Source of the DNA: JBFHQE01 sp041592335
Lineage (GTDB): Bacteria; Pseudomonadota; Gammaproteobacteria; Thiohalobacterales; Thiohalobacteraceae
DNA: 64,000 nucleotides
Assembly: GCA_041592335.1 (NCBI GenBank)
Contig: JBFHQE010000002.1
Location: 106,474 to 170,473 of the forward strand
Direction of reading: 5' to 3'
Shown here: one piece after another, positions 56,828 through 64,000 of the stretch
Layout: the number at the start of each line of letters is the position of its first letter
Numbering within the stretch: position 1 is the first letter of the stretch
The notes under the pieces: model-generated
What the model was told of the DNA's origin: nothing
Database searches by the model: none
What the model saw: only the letters and a program-made list of their open reading frames with translations
Program-made: the position numbers and the translations under genes

Positions 56828-56862
56828 AAAAAAGCTATCGATCAACAGCTGTTCGATAGCTT
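56828..56862 (-). terminator. Intrinsic terminator after tRNA-Gln
   Basis: AAGCTATCGA (56832-56841) and TCGATAGCTT (56853-56862) make a perfect 10-bp stem. On the minus strand it is followed by TTTTTTG. It lies 6 bases past the tRNA 3' end, before prs. Confidence 0.85.
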
Positions 56863-56868
56863 GCGAAT

Positions 56869-56943
56869 TGGCTGGGCCGGCAGGATTCGAACCTGCGGAT
56901 GACGGGATCAAAACCCGTTGCCTTACCGCTTGGCGACGGCCCA
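56869..56943 (-). tRNA. tRNA-Gln (TTG)
   Basis: A 75-base cloverleaf with encoded CCA. It begins TGGGCCGTCGCCAAGCGG, has TTTTGAT as the anticodon loop (TTG) and T-arm GTTCGAATC. The acceptor stem begins with an unpaired-type T as in other tRNA-Gln. Its 5' end is 1 base from the ispE stop codon. Confidence 0.96.
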
Positions 56944-56944
56944 A

Positions 56945-57778
56945 TTAATCTTCACGGAATAACGGCGATTGGTTGAGCCCTTTGGCCACAAACCCGGACC
57001 ATTCAGCAGGTAACTGGTTTAACACCTCGTTGGCCTCGGCTTCACTGGCAAATCCAGCGTACACGCAGGCACCGGTTCCCGTTAACCTGGAAGGGGAAAA
57101 TTTACTCAGCCAGTCAATGACTTGGCCAACAACAGGGTAACGTTTACGAACCACCGGCTCGCAGTCATTATGACCTGCTCCCGCGAGAAAGTCGGGTATT
57201 GTGATGGGGGCGCTATCGCGTGTCAATTCCGGATCGGAAAAAACCTCGGCGGTTGAAATTGTTACGGGCGGTTTGACCACCAGAAACCAGGGTTCGGGCA
57301 GGTCAACCGGTGTCAGTTGCTCGCCCACGCCTTCGGCCCAGGCAGCCCGTCCGCGCACGAACACCGGCACATCCGCGCCCAGCGCCAGCCCGAGTTCCGC
57401 CAGCGCATCCGTGGAAAGCCCGGTTTGCCACAGTTCATTAAGTCCAACCAGAACAGTCGCAGCATCCGAACTGCCGCCGCCGACACCACCGCCCATGGGC
57501 AGGCGTTTCAGCAGGGAAATCTCCGCACCCTTTGTACAACCGGTCTTCGCCTGCAGGCTGCGCGCGGCGCGCACCACCAGGTTATCTTCCGGGTCGACAC
57601 CCGGCAGTTCGCTGACCAGGCGAATCCCCGGCGTTGGCTGAATGGAAAAACGCAGCTCATCGCCATAATCCAGGAATTGAAACACAGACTGCAGGGTGTG
57701 GTAGCCATTCGCGCGACGGCCGGTGACATGCAGAAAAAGATTTAACTTGGCCGGGGCGGGCCAGATGTCCCTAACCAT
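56945..57778 (-). CDS. ispE: 4-diphosphocytidyl-2-C-methyl-D-erythritol kinase
   Basis: GHMP kinase of the MEP isoprenoid pathway. 277 residues. [21 protein letters not shown] is the substrate motif; [16 protein letters not shown] is the ATP loop. The start overlaps the lolB stop by 8 bases, so translation is coupled. tRNA-Gln follows the stop after 1 base. Confidence 0.96.
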   Translation of the reverse strand: MVRDIWPAPAKLNLFLHVTGRRANGYHTLQSVFQFLDYGDELRFSIQPTPGIRLVSELPGVDPEDNLVVRAARSLQAKTGCTKGAEISLLKRLPMGGGVGGGSSDAATVLVGLNELWQTGLSTDALAELGLALGADVPVFVRGRAAWAEGVGEQLTPVDLPEPWFLVVKPPVTISTAEVFSDPELTRDSAPITIPDFLAGAGHNDCEPVVRKRYPVVGQVIDWLSKFSPSRLTGTGACVYAGFASEAEANEVLNQLPAEWSGFVAKGLNQSPLFRED

Positions 57779-58340
57779 GGGGCATCACGTTTTCCCAGCT
57801 GTCGACCACCAGTTTCACCCGCAGCACTGCATTACTGAGTTCAACCTTGCGTGGTAGCCGCGAGCCGTCCATGTAATCCTTGTATTCGATGATCCAGCCC
57901 GACTGACTGATTCGCGCCAACCGCCCTTCGTCATCCAGCAACCGGTCATGCTTCACGCTTGGCAAGGGTTTCGCGACCACCCAGTAACGCAAGCCGGCGA
58001 TTGGCAGCTTCATGCCGGTCTCGGCTTCCAGCAAGGCATCCGCATCCTGGGCAAACAGCTTGCGACCATCCGGATGCTGCAGCGACACGCCAAAATCATT
58101 ACCCTGCAGCCGGGCGATGCCCTGCCCCAGCGGACCGGAAAGTTGCAGATAGAAATCCGCCCCCTGCTGCAACCAGTCGATGGAGGCATTCCAGACATCG
58201 GCCTCGTGATAGATCGCAATCCGGCCCCGCATGTGCCAGCCGCCTTCCTGGGTCACCAGTTTGACAACTTGGGGGCTGGAACAACCCACCAGCGCCAGGA
58301 TAAATCCTGCGGTAAGCCAGCGCAGGAAACCGGACATCAT
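57771..58340 (-). CDS. lolB: Outer membrane lipoprotein LolB
   Basis: Receives lipoproteins from LolA and inserts them in the outer membrane. 189 residues with a signal peptide ending [26 protein letters not shown] and [12 protein letters not shown] are family motifs. The start overlaps the stop of the TPR gene by 4 bases. ispE overlaps its end, the conserved order. Confidence 0.92.
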   Translation of the reverse strand: MMSGFLRWLTAGFILALVGCSSPQVVKLVTQEGGWHMRGRIAIYHEADVWNASIDWLQQGADFYLQLSGPLGQGIARLQGNDFGVSLQHPDGRKLFAQDADALLEAETGMKLPIAGLRYWVVAKPLPSVKHDRLLDDEGRLARISQSGWIIEYKDYMDGSRLPRKVELSNAVLRVKLVVDSWENVMPHG

Positions 58341-60088
58341 GGATTAAACCGTTCCAATGCGCGGATCAAAACAGGATTGTCAGGATTAATCTCCTGCCCT
58401 TCCTGCCATACCTTGCGCGCCTCGTCCCTGCGGCCGGCCTGCCACAGCACCTCGCCCAGATGCGCGGCCACTTCACTGTCCCGCATCAACTCAAATGCCT
58501 GCTGCAGGTATTCAATCGCCTTGTCGAAATTACCCAGCCGATAGTGCGTCCAACCGAGACTGTCGATGATCGCCGCTTCATTCGGCTTCAGCTGATGCGC
58601 GCGTTCGATCAGCGCCAGCGCTTCCGCATAACGATCGGTACGGTCGGCCAGTGTATAACCCAGCGCGTTTAACGTGTCCGCATGGTCGGGTTGTTGCGAC
58701 AGGATGGCACGGAAATCCGCTTCCGCCGCTGCAATATCGTCCAGCTTTTCAAACAACAGGCCACGCGCATAGAGAATGTCGCGCTGCTCGGGCGATTCGG
58801 TCAGCGCCTTGTTATAAAGATCCATGGCCGCTGCCCTGTTATCGTTTTTGATCAACAGGTCGGCTTCGAATAAATACAAACGAACGGCAAGATCGGGGTT
58901 GGCCAGACGCAGCGACTGCAATTGACGGCGTGCCTGATCGATATCGCCCTGCGCGGCGGCAAGCTGCGCCATGCGCATCTGCGCATCCAGTAGATACTGG
59001 CCATTCTTCAGTCGCGAGTACCAGTTAATGGCGGCCACGCTATCGCCTTCATCCTCGGCCATGCGTCCCATGTAGTAATAGGCTTCCTGATCGCGCTTAC
59101 CCATCGCCAGCAGTCGACGGAAGTAATCACGCGCGGCTTCAAATTCTCCGGCATCGACCGCGAGCAGCCCGAGCGAATAAATCGCGTTTTCATTGGTGGG
59201 ATCGAGTTCAATCAGCTTGCCAAACTGCACCTTGGCCGGTTCGACCTGGCGCAGTTCCAGCAACAACCCAGCATAGACCATGCGCAGCTCGGTATCGTCG
59301 GGATTGTTTCTGATCGCCTGCGCCAGTTCCTCCGCCGCGTGATCCGCCTGGTTGAGCTTGATCCGTACCCGGGCGCGGTGCACCAGCGCCGGCACCCAGT
59401 CCGGTTTAAGCGCCAGCGCCTGCTCCACGGATTCCAGCGCCAGGTTGAAATCACTGGCGTGCGCCGCAATCCGGCTCAGGGCAAACTGGGCCGCGGCGGA
59501 ATCCGCCATATCCGCAACCAGTTCCTGCATCGAAACCAGTGCCGCCTGGCGATCTTCTTCCCGCGCCAACATCGCCGTGACAGTGTTGAAAACCTGTTCG
59601 CTGTCTTCGGACCGCTCGACCAGGTAACGCAAATGCACCTGCGCCTCGTCGCGGATACCGGCACGCAAGGCCAGCGCGGCCACGGATTGACGCGCATCCA
59701 GCCGCTCCGGATCCAGCTCCACCCAACGTCGAGCGGCTTCCAGCGCCGAAGTCTCATCCTTGGCAAACAGTGCAATCCGCATGGCGCGCTCGGCCACGCG
59801 TGGATCATGACTAACCTCGGCGGCCTGCAGGTAGTGATGCACCGAGACGTCCAGCTGCTCGCGATGACCCGCCAGTTCGCCCAGCAGGATGTCAAACAAC
59901 AGCGGGCCCGTGAGGGACTCGGTTTCAGCCGTGACCTGCGTTTCGTCCGGGACCGGTTGCGACGCTGCCGCGGGAGCAGCCGTCGCCGGCACCACCGCGG
60001 GCGCCTGTGGCGCCCTGGACTGAAGCCCGGCGCAGCCACTTAATATGAAGATAAAAACACTTAAAATCAGATGCTTATGTAATAGCAT
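58337..60088 (-). CDS. TPR-repeat lipoprotein upstream of lolB
   Basis: A 583-residue protein using ATG 60088. The signal peptide LILSVFIFILSGC ends in a lipobox; a longer TTG-started frame would add 51 residues and bury it. The rest is about a dozen TPR repeats from about 60 to 580 (for example AALALRAGIRDEAQVHLRYL, LGWTHYRLGNFDKAIEYLQQ). Such proteins stand next to lolB in many gammaproteobacteria. A role in outer-membrane assembly is inferred from position. Confidence 0.85.
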   Translation of the reverse strand: MLLHKHLILSVFIFILSGCAGLQSRAPQAPAVVPATAAPAAASQPVPDETQVTAETESLTGPLLFDILLGELAGHREQLDVSVHHYLQAAEVSHDPRVAERAMRIALFAKDETSALEAARRWVELDPERLDARQSVAALALRAGIRDEAQVHLRYLVERSEDSEQVFNTVTAMLAREEDRQAALVSMQELVADMADSAAAQFALSRIAAHASDFNLALESVEQALALKPDWVPALVHRARVRIKLNQADHAAEELAQAIRNNPDDTELRMVYAGLLLELRQVEPAKVQFGKLIELDPTNENAIYSLGLLAVDAGEFEAARDYFRRLLAMGKRDQEAYYYMGRMAEDEGDSVAAINWYSRLKNGQYLLDAQMRMAQLAAAQGDIDQARRQLQSLRLANPDLAVRLYLFEADLLIKNDNRAAAMDLYNKALTESPEQRDILYARGLLFEKLDDIAAAEADFRAILSQQPDHADTLNALGYTLADRTDRYAEALALIERAHQLKPNEAAIIDSLGWTHYRLGNFDKAIEYLQQAFELMRDSEVAAHLGEVLWQAGRRDEARKVWQEGQEINPDNPVLIRALERFNP

Positions 60089-60293
60089 TCGAGGTCCCTG
60101 GCCGACGCGAGTCCGGCTTGATTGAGGTCTTTCCTGAAGGGTCATTCTACCAGCGGCGCAACGCGAAAGAACTGAACGTAGTAAACAAATCAACATTATC
60201 CATAACCTGGGCAACTTGTATTGCTGCACCCAATAACGCAAAATTTCGCGTTTGAATCTGCACGCAACGTCTCATCATCACTTCTTAAAATAT

Positions 60294-61568
60294 ATGGCAT
60301 TCGTCGCATTGGGCATCAACCACCGGACCGCACCCGTGGATATCCGGGAACGGGTCGCTTTCGCGCCAGAGTCTCTGGACGCTGCCCTGTGCGAACTGGT
60401 TGCGCTGCCTCAGGTTCAGGAGGCGGCCATCCTGTCCACCTGCAACCGCACGGAACTCTACTGTTATTTAGATGAACAGAATATTCAACCGTTGATTGAC
60501 TGGCTTAGCCGCTATCACCGCTTGTCACGCGAACAACTGCTGCCCTATCTGTACCATTATCCCGACCAGGAGGCCGTGCGTCACATCCTGCGCGTAGCCT
60601 CCGGCCTCGATTCCATGGTGCTCGGCGAACCGCAGATTCTCGGCCAGATGAAAGATGCCTACCAGGTCGCCAGTCGTTCCGGCACCGCGACCCGGCTACT
60701 CAATCGTCTGTTCCAGCATACCTTCTCGGTCGCCAAGCAGGTTCGCACCGATACTTCCATCGGCGCCAGCCCGGTTTCGGTCGCCTATGCCGCCGTAACC
60801 CTGGCCCGGCAGATTTTCGGCGACTTGAACAATCACACCGCGTTGCTGATTGGCGCTGGCGACACCATTGAACTGGCCGCGCGCCATCTGCATGAACAAA
60901 ACCTCGGACGGATGATTATCGCCAATCGCACGGTCGAGCGCGCGCACAATCTGGCGGCGGAATTCGATGGCTTTGCCATTGCGATCAACGAAATCCCCGC
61001 GCACCTGGTTGAAGCCGATATCATCATCGCTTCCACGGCCAGCCCGGAACCCATTCTGCTCAAGGACCAGGTCAAGCAGGCGCTGAAAAAACGCAAACAC
61101 CGGCCCATGCTCATTGTCGATATCGCCGTGCCGCGCGACGTTGCCGCCGATGTCAGCGAACTGGACGATGTCTATCTGTACACAGTGGATGACCTGCAGG
61201 AAGTCATTGCCGACAACTTGCGTTCCCGCCAGGAAGCCGCAACCCAGGCGGAAGAGATCATCGATGTCCAGTCGGCGCACTTTGTCGGCTGGCTGAAATC
61301 GCTGGATGCCGTTTCCACGATTCGCGAAGTACGCGACCGCGCCGACACCATCCGCGCGGAAGTCCTGGACAAGGCCCAGCAACAACTCACACAGGGTAAA
61401 GACCCGCAAGCGGTACTGGAGTTCCTGGCAAACACCCTGACTAATAAACTGCTGCACTCACCCAGCACCCGCCTGCGCCAGGCGGGCTTTGACGGACGCG
61501 CCGAACTGATTGAAGTGGCGCGCGAACTCTATAACCTGGAATCCAATTCCGACAACAGCAACGAATAA
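60294..61568 (+). CDS. hemA: Glutamyl-tRNA reductase
   Basis: First enzyme of C5 heme synthesis, turning glutamyl-tRNA into glutamate-1-semialdehyde. 424 residues from ATG 60294 ([19 protein letters not shown]); upstream in-frame starts are not conserved. The catalytic Cys50 is in STCNRTELY; the NADPH domain has [15 protein letters not shown]. It is divergent from the TPR gene and heads hemA-prfA-prmC. Confidence 0.97.
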   Translation: MAFVALGINHRTAPVDIRERVAFAPESLDAALCELVALPQVQEAAILSTCNRTELYCYLDEQNIQPLIDWLSRYHRLSREQLLPYLYHYPDQEAVRHILRVASGLDSMVLGEPQILGQMKDAYQVASRSGTATRLLNRLFQHTFSVAKQVRTDTSIGASPVSVAYAAVTLARQIFGDLNNHTALLIGAGDTIELAARHLHEQNLGRMIIANRTVERAHNLAAEFDGFAIAINEIPAHLVEADIIIASTASPEPILLKDQVKQALKKRKHRPMLIVDIAVPRDVAADVSELDDVYLYTVDDLQEVIADNLRSRQEAATQAEEIIDVQSAHFVGWLKSLDAVSTIREVRDRADTIRAEVLDKAQQQLTQGKDPQAVLEFLANTLTNKLLHSPSTRLRQAGFDGRAELIEVARELYNLESNSDNSNE

Positions 61569-61578
61569 AGCAGCGACT

Positions 61579-62667
61579 GTGAAATCTTCGGTACAAAACA
61601 AACTCGACAACCTGATTGATCGCTTTGATGAAGTGGGACAACTGCTGTCCGACCCTGACATCATTGGCAATCAGAATAAATTCCGCTCCCTGTCGCAGGA
61701 ATTCGCCACCCTCGAACCCGTGGTCAAATGCTTCAGATCCTACAAACAGGCACAGGACGATCTGGCGACAGCGGAAAGCATGTTGAAAGACCCGGACCCC
61801 GACCTGCAGGAAATGGCCGGCGAGGAAATCAAAACAACCCGGGGCAAGCTGGAAGCACTGGAACTGGATTTACAGAAGTTGCTGCTGCCGCGCGATCCAC
61901 ACGACGATAACAATATCTTCCTGGAAATCCGCGCCGGTACCGGCGGCGACGAAGCGGCCATCTTTGCCGGTGACCTGTTCCGCATGTACAGCCGTTATGC
62001 CGAGCAACGCCGCTGGCAGGTTGAAATACTCAGCGAAAGCGAAGGCGAACACGGCGGCTTCAAGGAAATCATCGCGCGCATCGTCGGCCAGGGCGCGTAT
62101 TCGCGGCTGAAATTCGAATCGGGCGCGCATCGCGTACAGCGAGTGCCGGAAACCGAATCCCAGGGCCGCATTCATACCTCGGCCGCCACGGTTGCCATCC
62201 TGCCCGAAGTAGAGGAAGGCGAAGCGGTGGAGATTAATCCTGCCGATTTGAAGGTGGACACCTATCGCGCATCCGGCGCCGGCGGTCAGCATGTCAACAA
62301 GACCGATTCCGCGGTGCGCCTGACCCACTTGCCGACCGGCATCGTGGTGGAGTGTCAGGACGAACGTTCGCAGCACAAGAACCGCGCCCGCGCCATGTCG
62401 CTGCTGGCCGCCAGGATCGAATCGATCGAACGGGAGAAACGTGAAAGCGAAATGGCCCAGAACCGCCGCAACCTGGTTGGCAGCGGCGATCGCTCGGAAC
62501 GTATTCGCACCTATAATTTTCCGCAGGGACGGGTGACGGATCACCGCATCAACTTAACCTTGTACAAGCTGGACTACCTGCTGGCAGGCGATCTCGACAT
62601 GGTGATCGAACCCTTGATCAATGAAGATCAGGCAGATCGGCTGGCCGCTTTGAACGAAGGCGCCTGA
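61579..62667 (+). CDS. prfA: Peptide chain release factor 1
   Basis: Reads UAA and UAG and frees the finished protein. 362 residues from GTG 61579 ([12 protein letters not shown]), 10 bases after hemA. The GGQ loop is at residues 235-237 ([14 protein letters not shown]); the codon-reading PET in [12 protein letters not shown] is present. It overlaps prmC by 1 base (TGATG). Confidence 0.96.
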   Translation: MKSSVQNKLDNLIDRFDEVGQLLSDPDIIGNQNKFRSLSQEFATLEPVVKCFRSYKQAQDDLATAESMLKDPDPDLQEMAGEEIKTTRGKLEALELDLQKLLLPRDPHDDNNIFLEIRAGTGGDEAAIFAGDLFRMYSRYAEQRRWQVEILSESEGEHGGFKEIIARIVGQGAYSRLKFESGAHRVQRVPETESQGRIHTSAATVAILPEVEEGEAVEINPADLKVDTYRASGAGGQHVNKTDSAVRLTHLPTGIVVECQDERSQHKNRARAMSLLAARIESIEREKRESEMAQNRRNLVGSGDRSERIRTYNFPQGRVTDHRINLTLYKLDYLLAGDLDMVIEPLINEDQADRLAALNEGA

Positions 62668-63512
62668 TGGCCACCATCAAGGAAATTCTGCAGCTCGGTC
62701 GCGAGCAACTGATGGGTATGGGTGAAAGCCATTCGCTCGAAGCGGAAGTACTGCTCGCGCATGCCCTTGGCAAACCACGCAGCCACCTGTTCACCTGGCC
62801 GGAGGAAACCGTTTCCGCCGAGATCCTGCAGGATTATGCCTCCATGATTCACGCGCGGCGTGAAGGTCAGCCCATTGCCTATCTCACGGGTGAACGCGAA
62901 TTCTGGTCAATGGAACTGAAGGTCTCGCCGGCAACCCTGATCCCGCGACCGGAAACCGAACTGCTGGTTGAACAGGCTTTACAGCGCATTCCGGAACAGG
63001 CTGCCTGGCAGCTGCTCGATCTTGGTACGGGCAGCGGCGCCATCGCGCTGGCGCTGGCCAGGGAACGGCCCCGTTGCAAAGTCACTGCAACGGATATCTG
63101 CCAGGCTGCCCTCGCCATCGCCGAGGAAAATGCCCGCAATCATGAGGCCTCCATTTGCTTTATCCAGAGCGAATGGTTCAGCGCCTTGCCCGGACAGCGT
63201 TTCGACATGATTGTGAGTAATCCGCCTTATATCGCGGATCAGGATCCCCATCTGCAACAGGGCGACGTACGTTTCGAGCCTGCCCAGGCACTGGTCGCGG
63301 GCCCGGACGGACTCGATGCCTACCGCGCCATCCTTGCCTCGGCGAGCGATTATCTGAACGCCGAGGGCTGGCTGATTCTCGAACATGGCTACAACCAGGC
63401 GGAAGCTGTCCAGCAACTACTGGAAAGCTATAACTTTCAGAATATTAGCTCGCTGCAGGACATGGCTGGCCAGCACCGGCTCACGCTTGGTCAGAATATA
63501 AGCCGCGACTAA
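62667..63512 (+). CDS. prmC: Release factor glutamine methyltransferase
   Basis: Methylates the Gln of the GGQ motif in release factors. 281 residues. The SAM site is LLDLGTGSGAIALALA (near 113), and NPPY is at 185-188. It overlaps prfA by 1 base, which couples enzyme and substrate. Confidence 0.96.
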   Translation: MATIKEILQLGREQLMGMGESHSLEAEVLLAHALGKPRSHLFTWPEETVSAEILQDYASMIHARREGQPIAYLTGEREFWSMELKVSPATLIPRPETELLVEQALQRIPEQAAWQLLDLGTGSGAIALALARERPRCKVTATDICQAALAIAEENARNHEASICFIQSEWFSALPGQRFDMIVSNPPYIADQDPHLQQGDVRFEPAQALVAGPDGLDAYRAILASASDYLNAEGWLILEHGYNQAEAVQQLLESYNFQNISSLQDMAGQHRLTLGQNISRD

Positions 63513-63562
63513 TAACACAATGATCTGCTTGCTATTTCTTGTCACGGAGATAGCATGGGGAC

Positions 63563-63967
63563 ATGACTGATCAAATCACGGATACCCTGCGTCATCGGGA
63601 AATTCTGTTCCGCGGCCCCCACCCGGATTCCCGGCAGGCACACTCGGCCACGCTGATCCTCAGCGATATCGAAGGCATCGTACAGGTCGCCCCAAAACAC
63701 GACCTGCTCATCACCATCAGCTACGACCTGCAATTTGTCAGCCTGCAAATCATCGAAGAGGCACTCAGCGAACTCGGCTTCCATCTGGACAACAATCTGC
63801 TGATCCAGTTGAAGCGCGCGCTGTTCCATTATTCCGAAGAGATCGCCCAGGCCCAGCTTGGCTACACACCCAACAGCGCCGACACCCAGGTATTTATCCA
63901 AAAATATCGCGAGCGGGCGCACGGGTGCAGGGACGAAAGACCCGAGCATTGGCGCCATTATCTCTGA
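63563..63967 (+). CDS. Unknown 134-residue protein after prmC
   Basis: I do not recognise this protein. The first about 85 residues alternate strands and helices in a ferredoxin-like pattern (SATLILSDIEGIVQVAP; LLITISYDLQFVSLQIIEEA) reminiscent of heavy-metal-associated domains but without the CxxC. A helical basic tail follows (YREVRA-type, with Arg and His). GGGG lies 2-3 bases before the ATG. It lies 50 bases after prmC in the same direction and may be co-transcribed. Confidence 0.6.
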   Translation: MTDQITDTLRHREILFRGPHPDSRQAHSATLILSDIEGIVQVAPKHDLLITISYDLQFVSLQIIEEALSELGFHLDNNLLIQLKRALFHYSEEIAQAQLGYTPNSADTQVFIQKYRERAHGCRDERPEHWRHYL

Positions 63968-63976
63968 GCATCGCTT

Positions 63977-64000
63977 TGTAGGGGCGACCGGCCCGGGGGC
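63977..64000. repeat. Possible repeat start at the window edge
   Basis: TGTAGGGGCGACCGGCCCGG resembles the start of the dispersed TGTAGG(A/G)GCGA repeats, as at 34157. It is cut by the edge, so it cannot be judged fully. Confidence 0.3.

Noticed and set aside
60089..60241. N-terminal extension of the TPR lipoprotein from TTG 60241
   Set aside because: It would bury the clear lipoprotein signal peptide that starts at 60088.

Overview
This 64 kb window comes from the chromosome of a gammaproteobacterium. The evidence is gene order: ffh-rpsP with ypjD and corB alongside; ndk-rlmN-pilF-rodZ-hisS-yfgM-bamB-der; trmJ-cysE-iscR-isc-hsc-fdx-iscX; epmA-efp-epmB; and hemA-prfA-prmC divergent from lolB-ispE-tRNA-Gln-prs-rplY-pth-ychF. 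This resembles the Pseudomonas layout, and fimX and pilF also point to a lineage with type IV pili. A second NifS-type desulfurase in the isc operon, a pyruvate:ferredoxin oxidoreductase behind an FNR box, and the absence of ispG from its usual slot separate it from true Pseudomonas. A facultatively anaerobic, possibly sulfur-oxidising, relative of the Chromatiales is my inference. I see no phage, integron, insertion sequence, CRISPR array or rRNA.

Layout. 1-3.0 kb: rpsP (cut by the edge), a 609-base gap holding a probable sigma-54-driven small RNA, ffh, and a class II cAMP phosphodiesterase-like gene. 3.2-6.3 kb: ypjD and corB, convergent with a CHAD protein. 6.4-13.8 kb: the der-to-rlmN housekeeping run. 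13.8-22.7 kb: ndk, the complete ISC iron-sulfur assembly operon with two cysteine desulfurases and an IscR operator, cysE and trmJ. 22.7-26.2 kb: an Mla-type ABC lipid transporter cassette. 26.2-28.9 kb: EF-P and its two modifying enzymes. 28.9-41.4 kb: a signalling region with a PilZ-like protein, an acetyltransferase, FimX, an unknown coiled-coil protein, DUF1015, a class III nucleotide cyclase with a lipoprotein partner, an apparently active GGDEF-EAL protein and a DUF2333 protein. 41.5-46.1 kb: NifJ with a dihydroorotate dehydrogenase-like protein. 46.1-46.8 kb: a gene-free stretch of dispersed repeats. 46.8-53.2 kb: glutathione peroxidase, a MerR-type regulator, and a CusBA-like copper/silver efflux pair with a small Cys-rich exported protein. 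53.2-64 kb: two tRNAs, translation genes, the lolB/ispE/TPR set, and hemA-prfA-prmC.

The accessory character lies mainly in 28-41 kb, where several c-di-GMP and cyclic-nucleotide proteins sit together and probably act on type IV pili and the cell surface. With the cAMP phosphodiesterase-like gene at 2.2 kb, the window encodes possible making and breaking activities for both cAMP and c-di-GMP. The most unusual non-coding signal is the sigma-54 promoter with a structured RNA and terminator at 636-851. Clear regulatory sites are that promoter, the IscR operator at 21105-21129 and the FNR box at 46126-46139.
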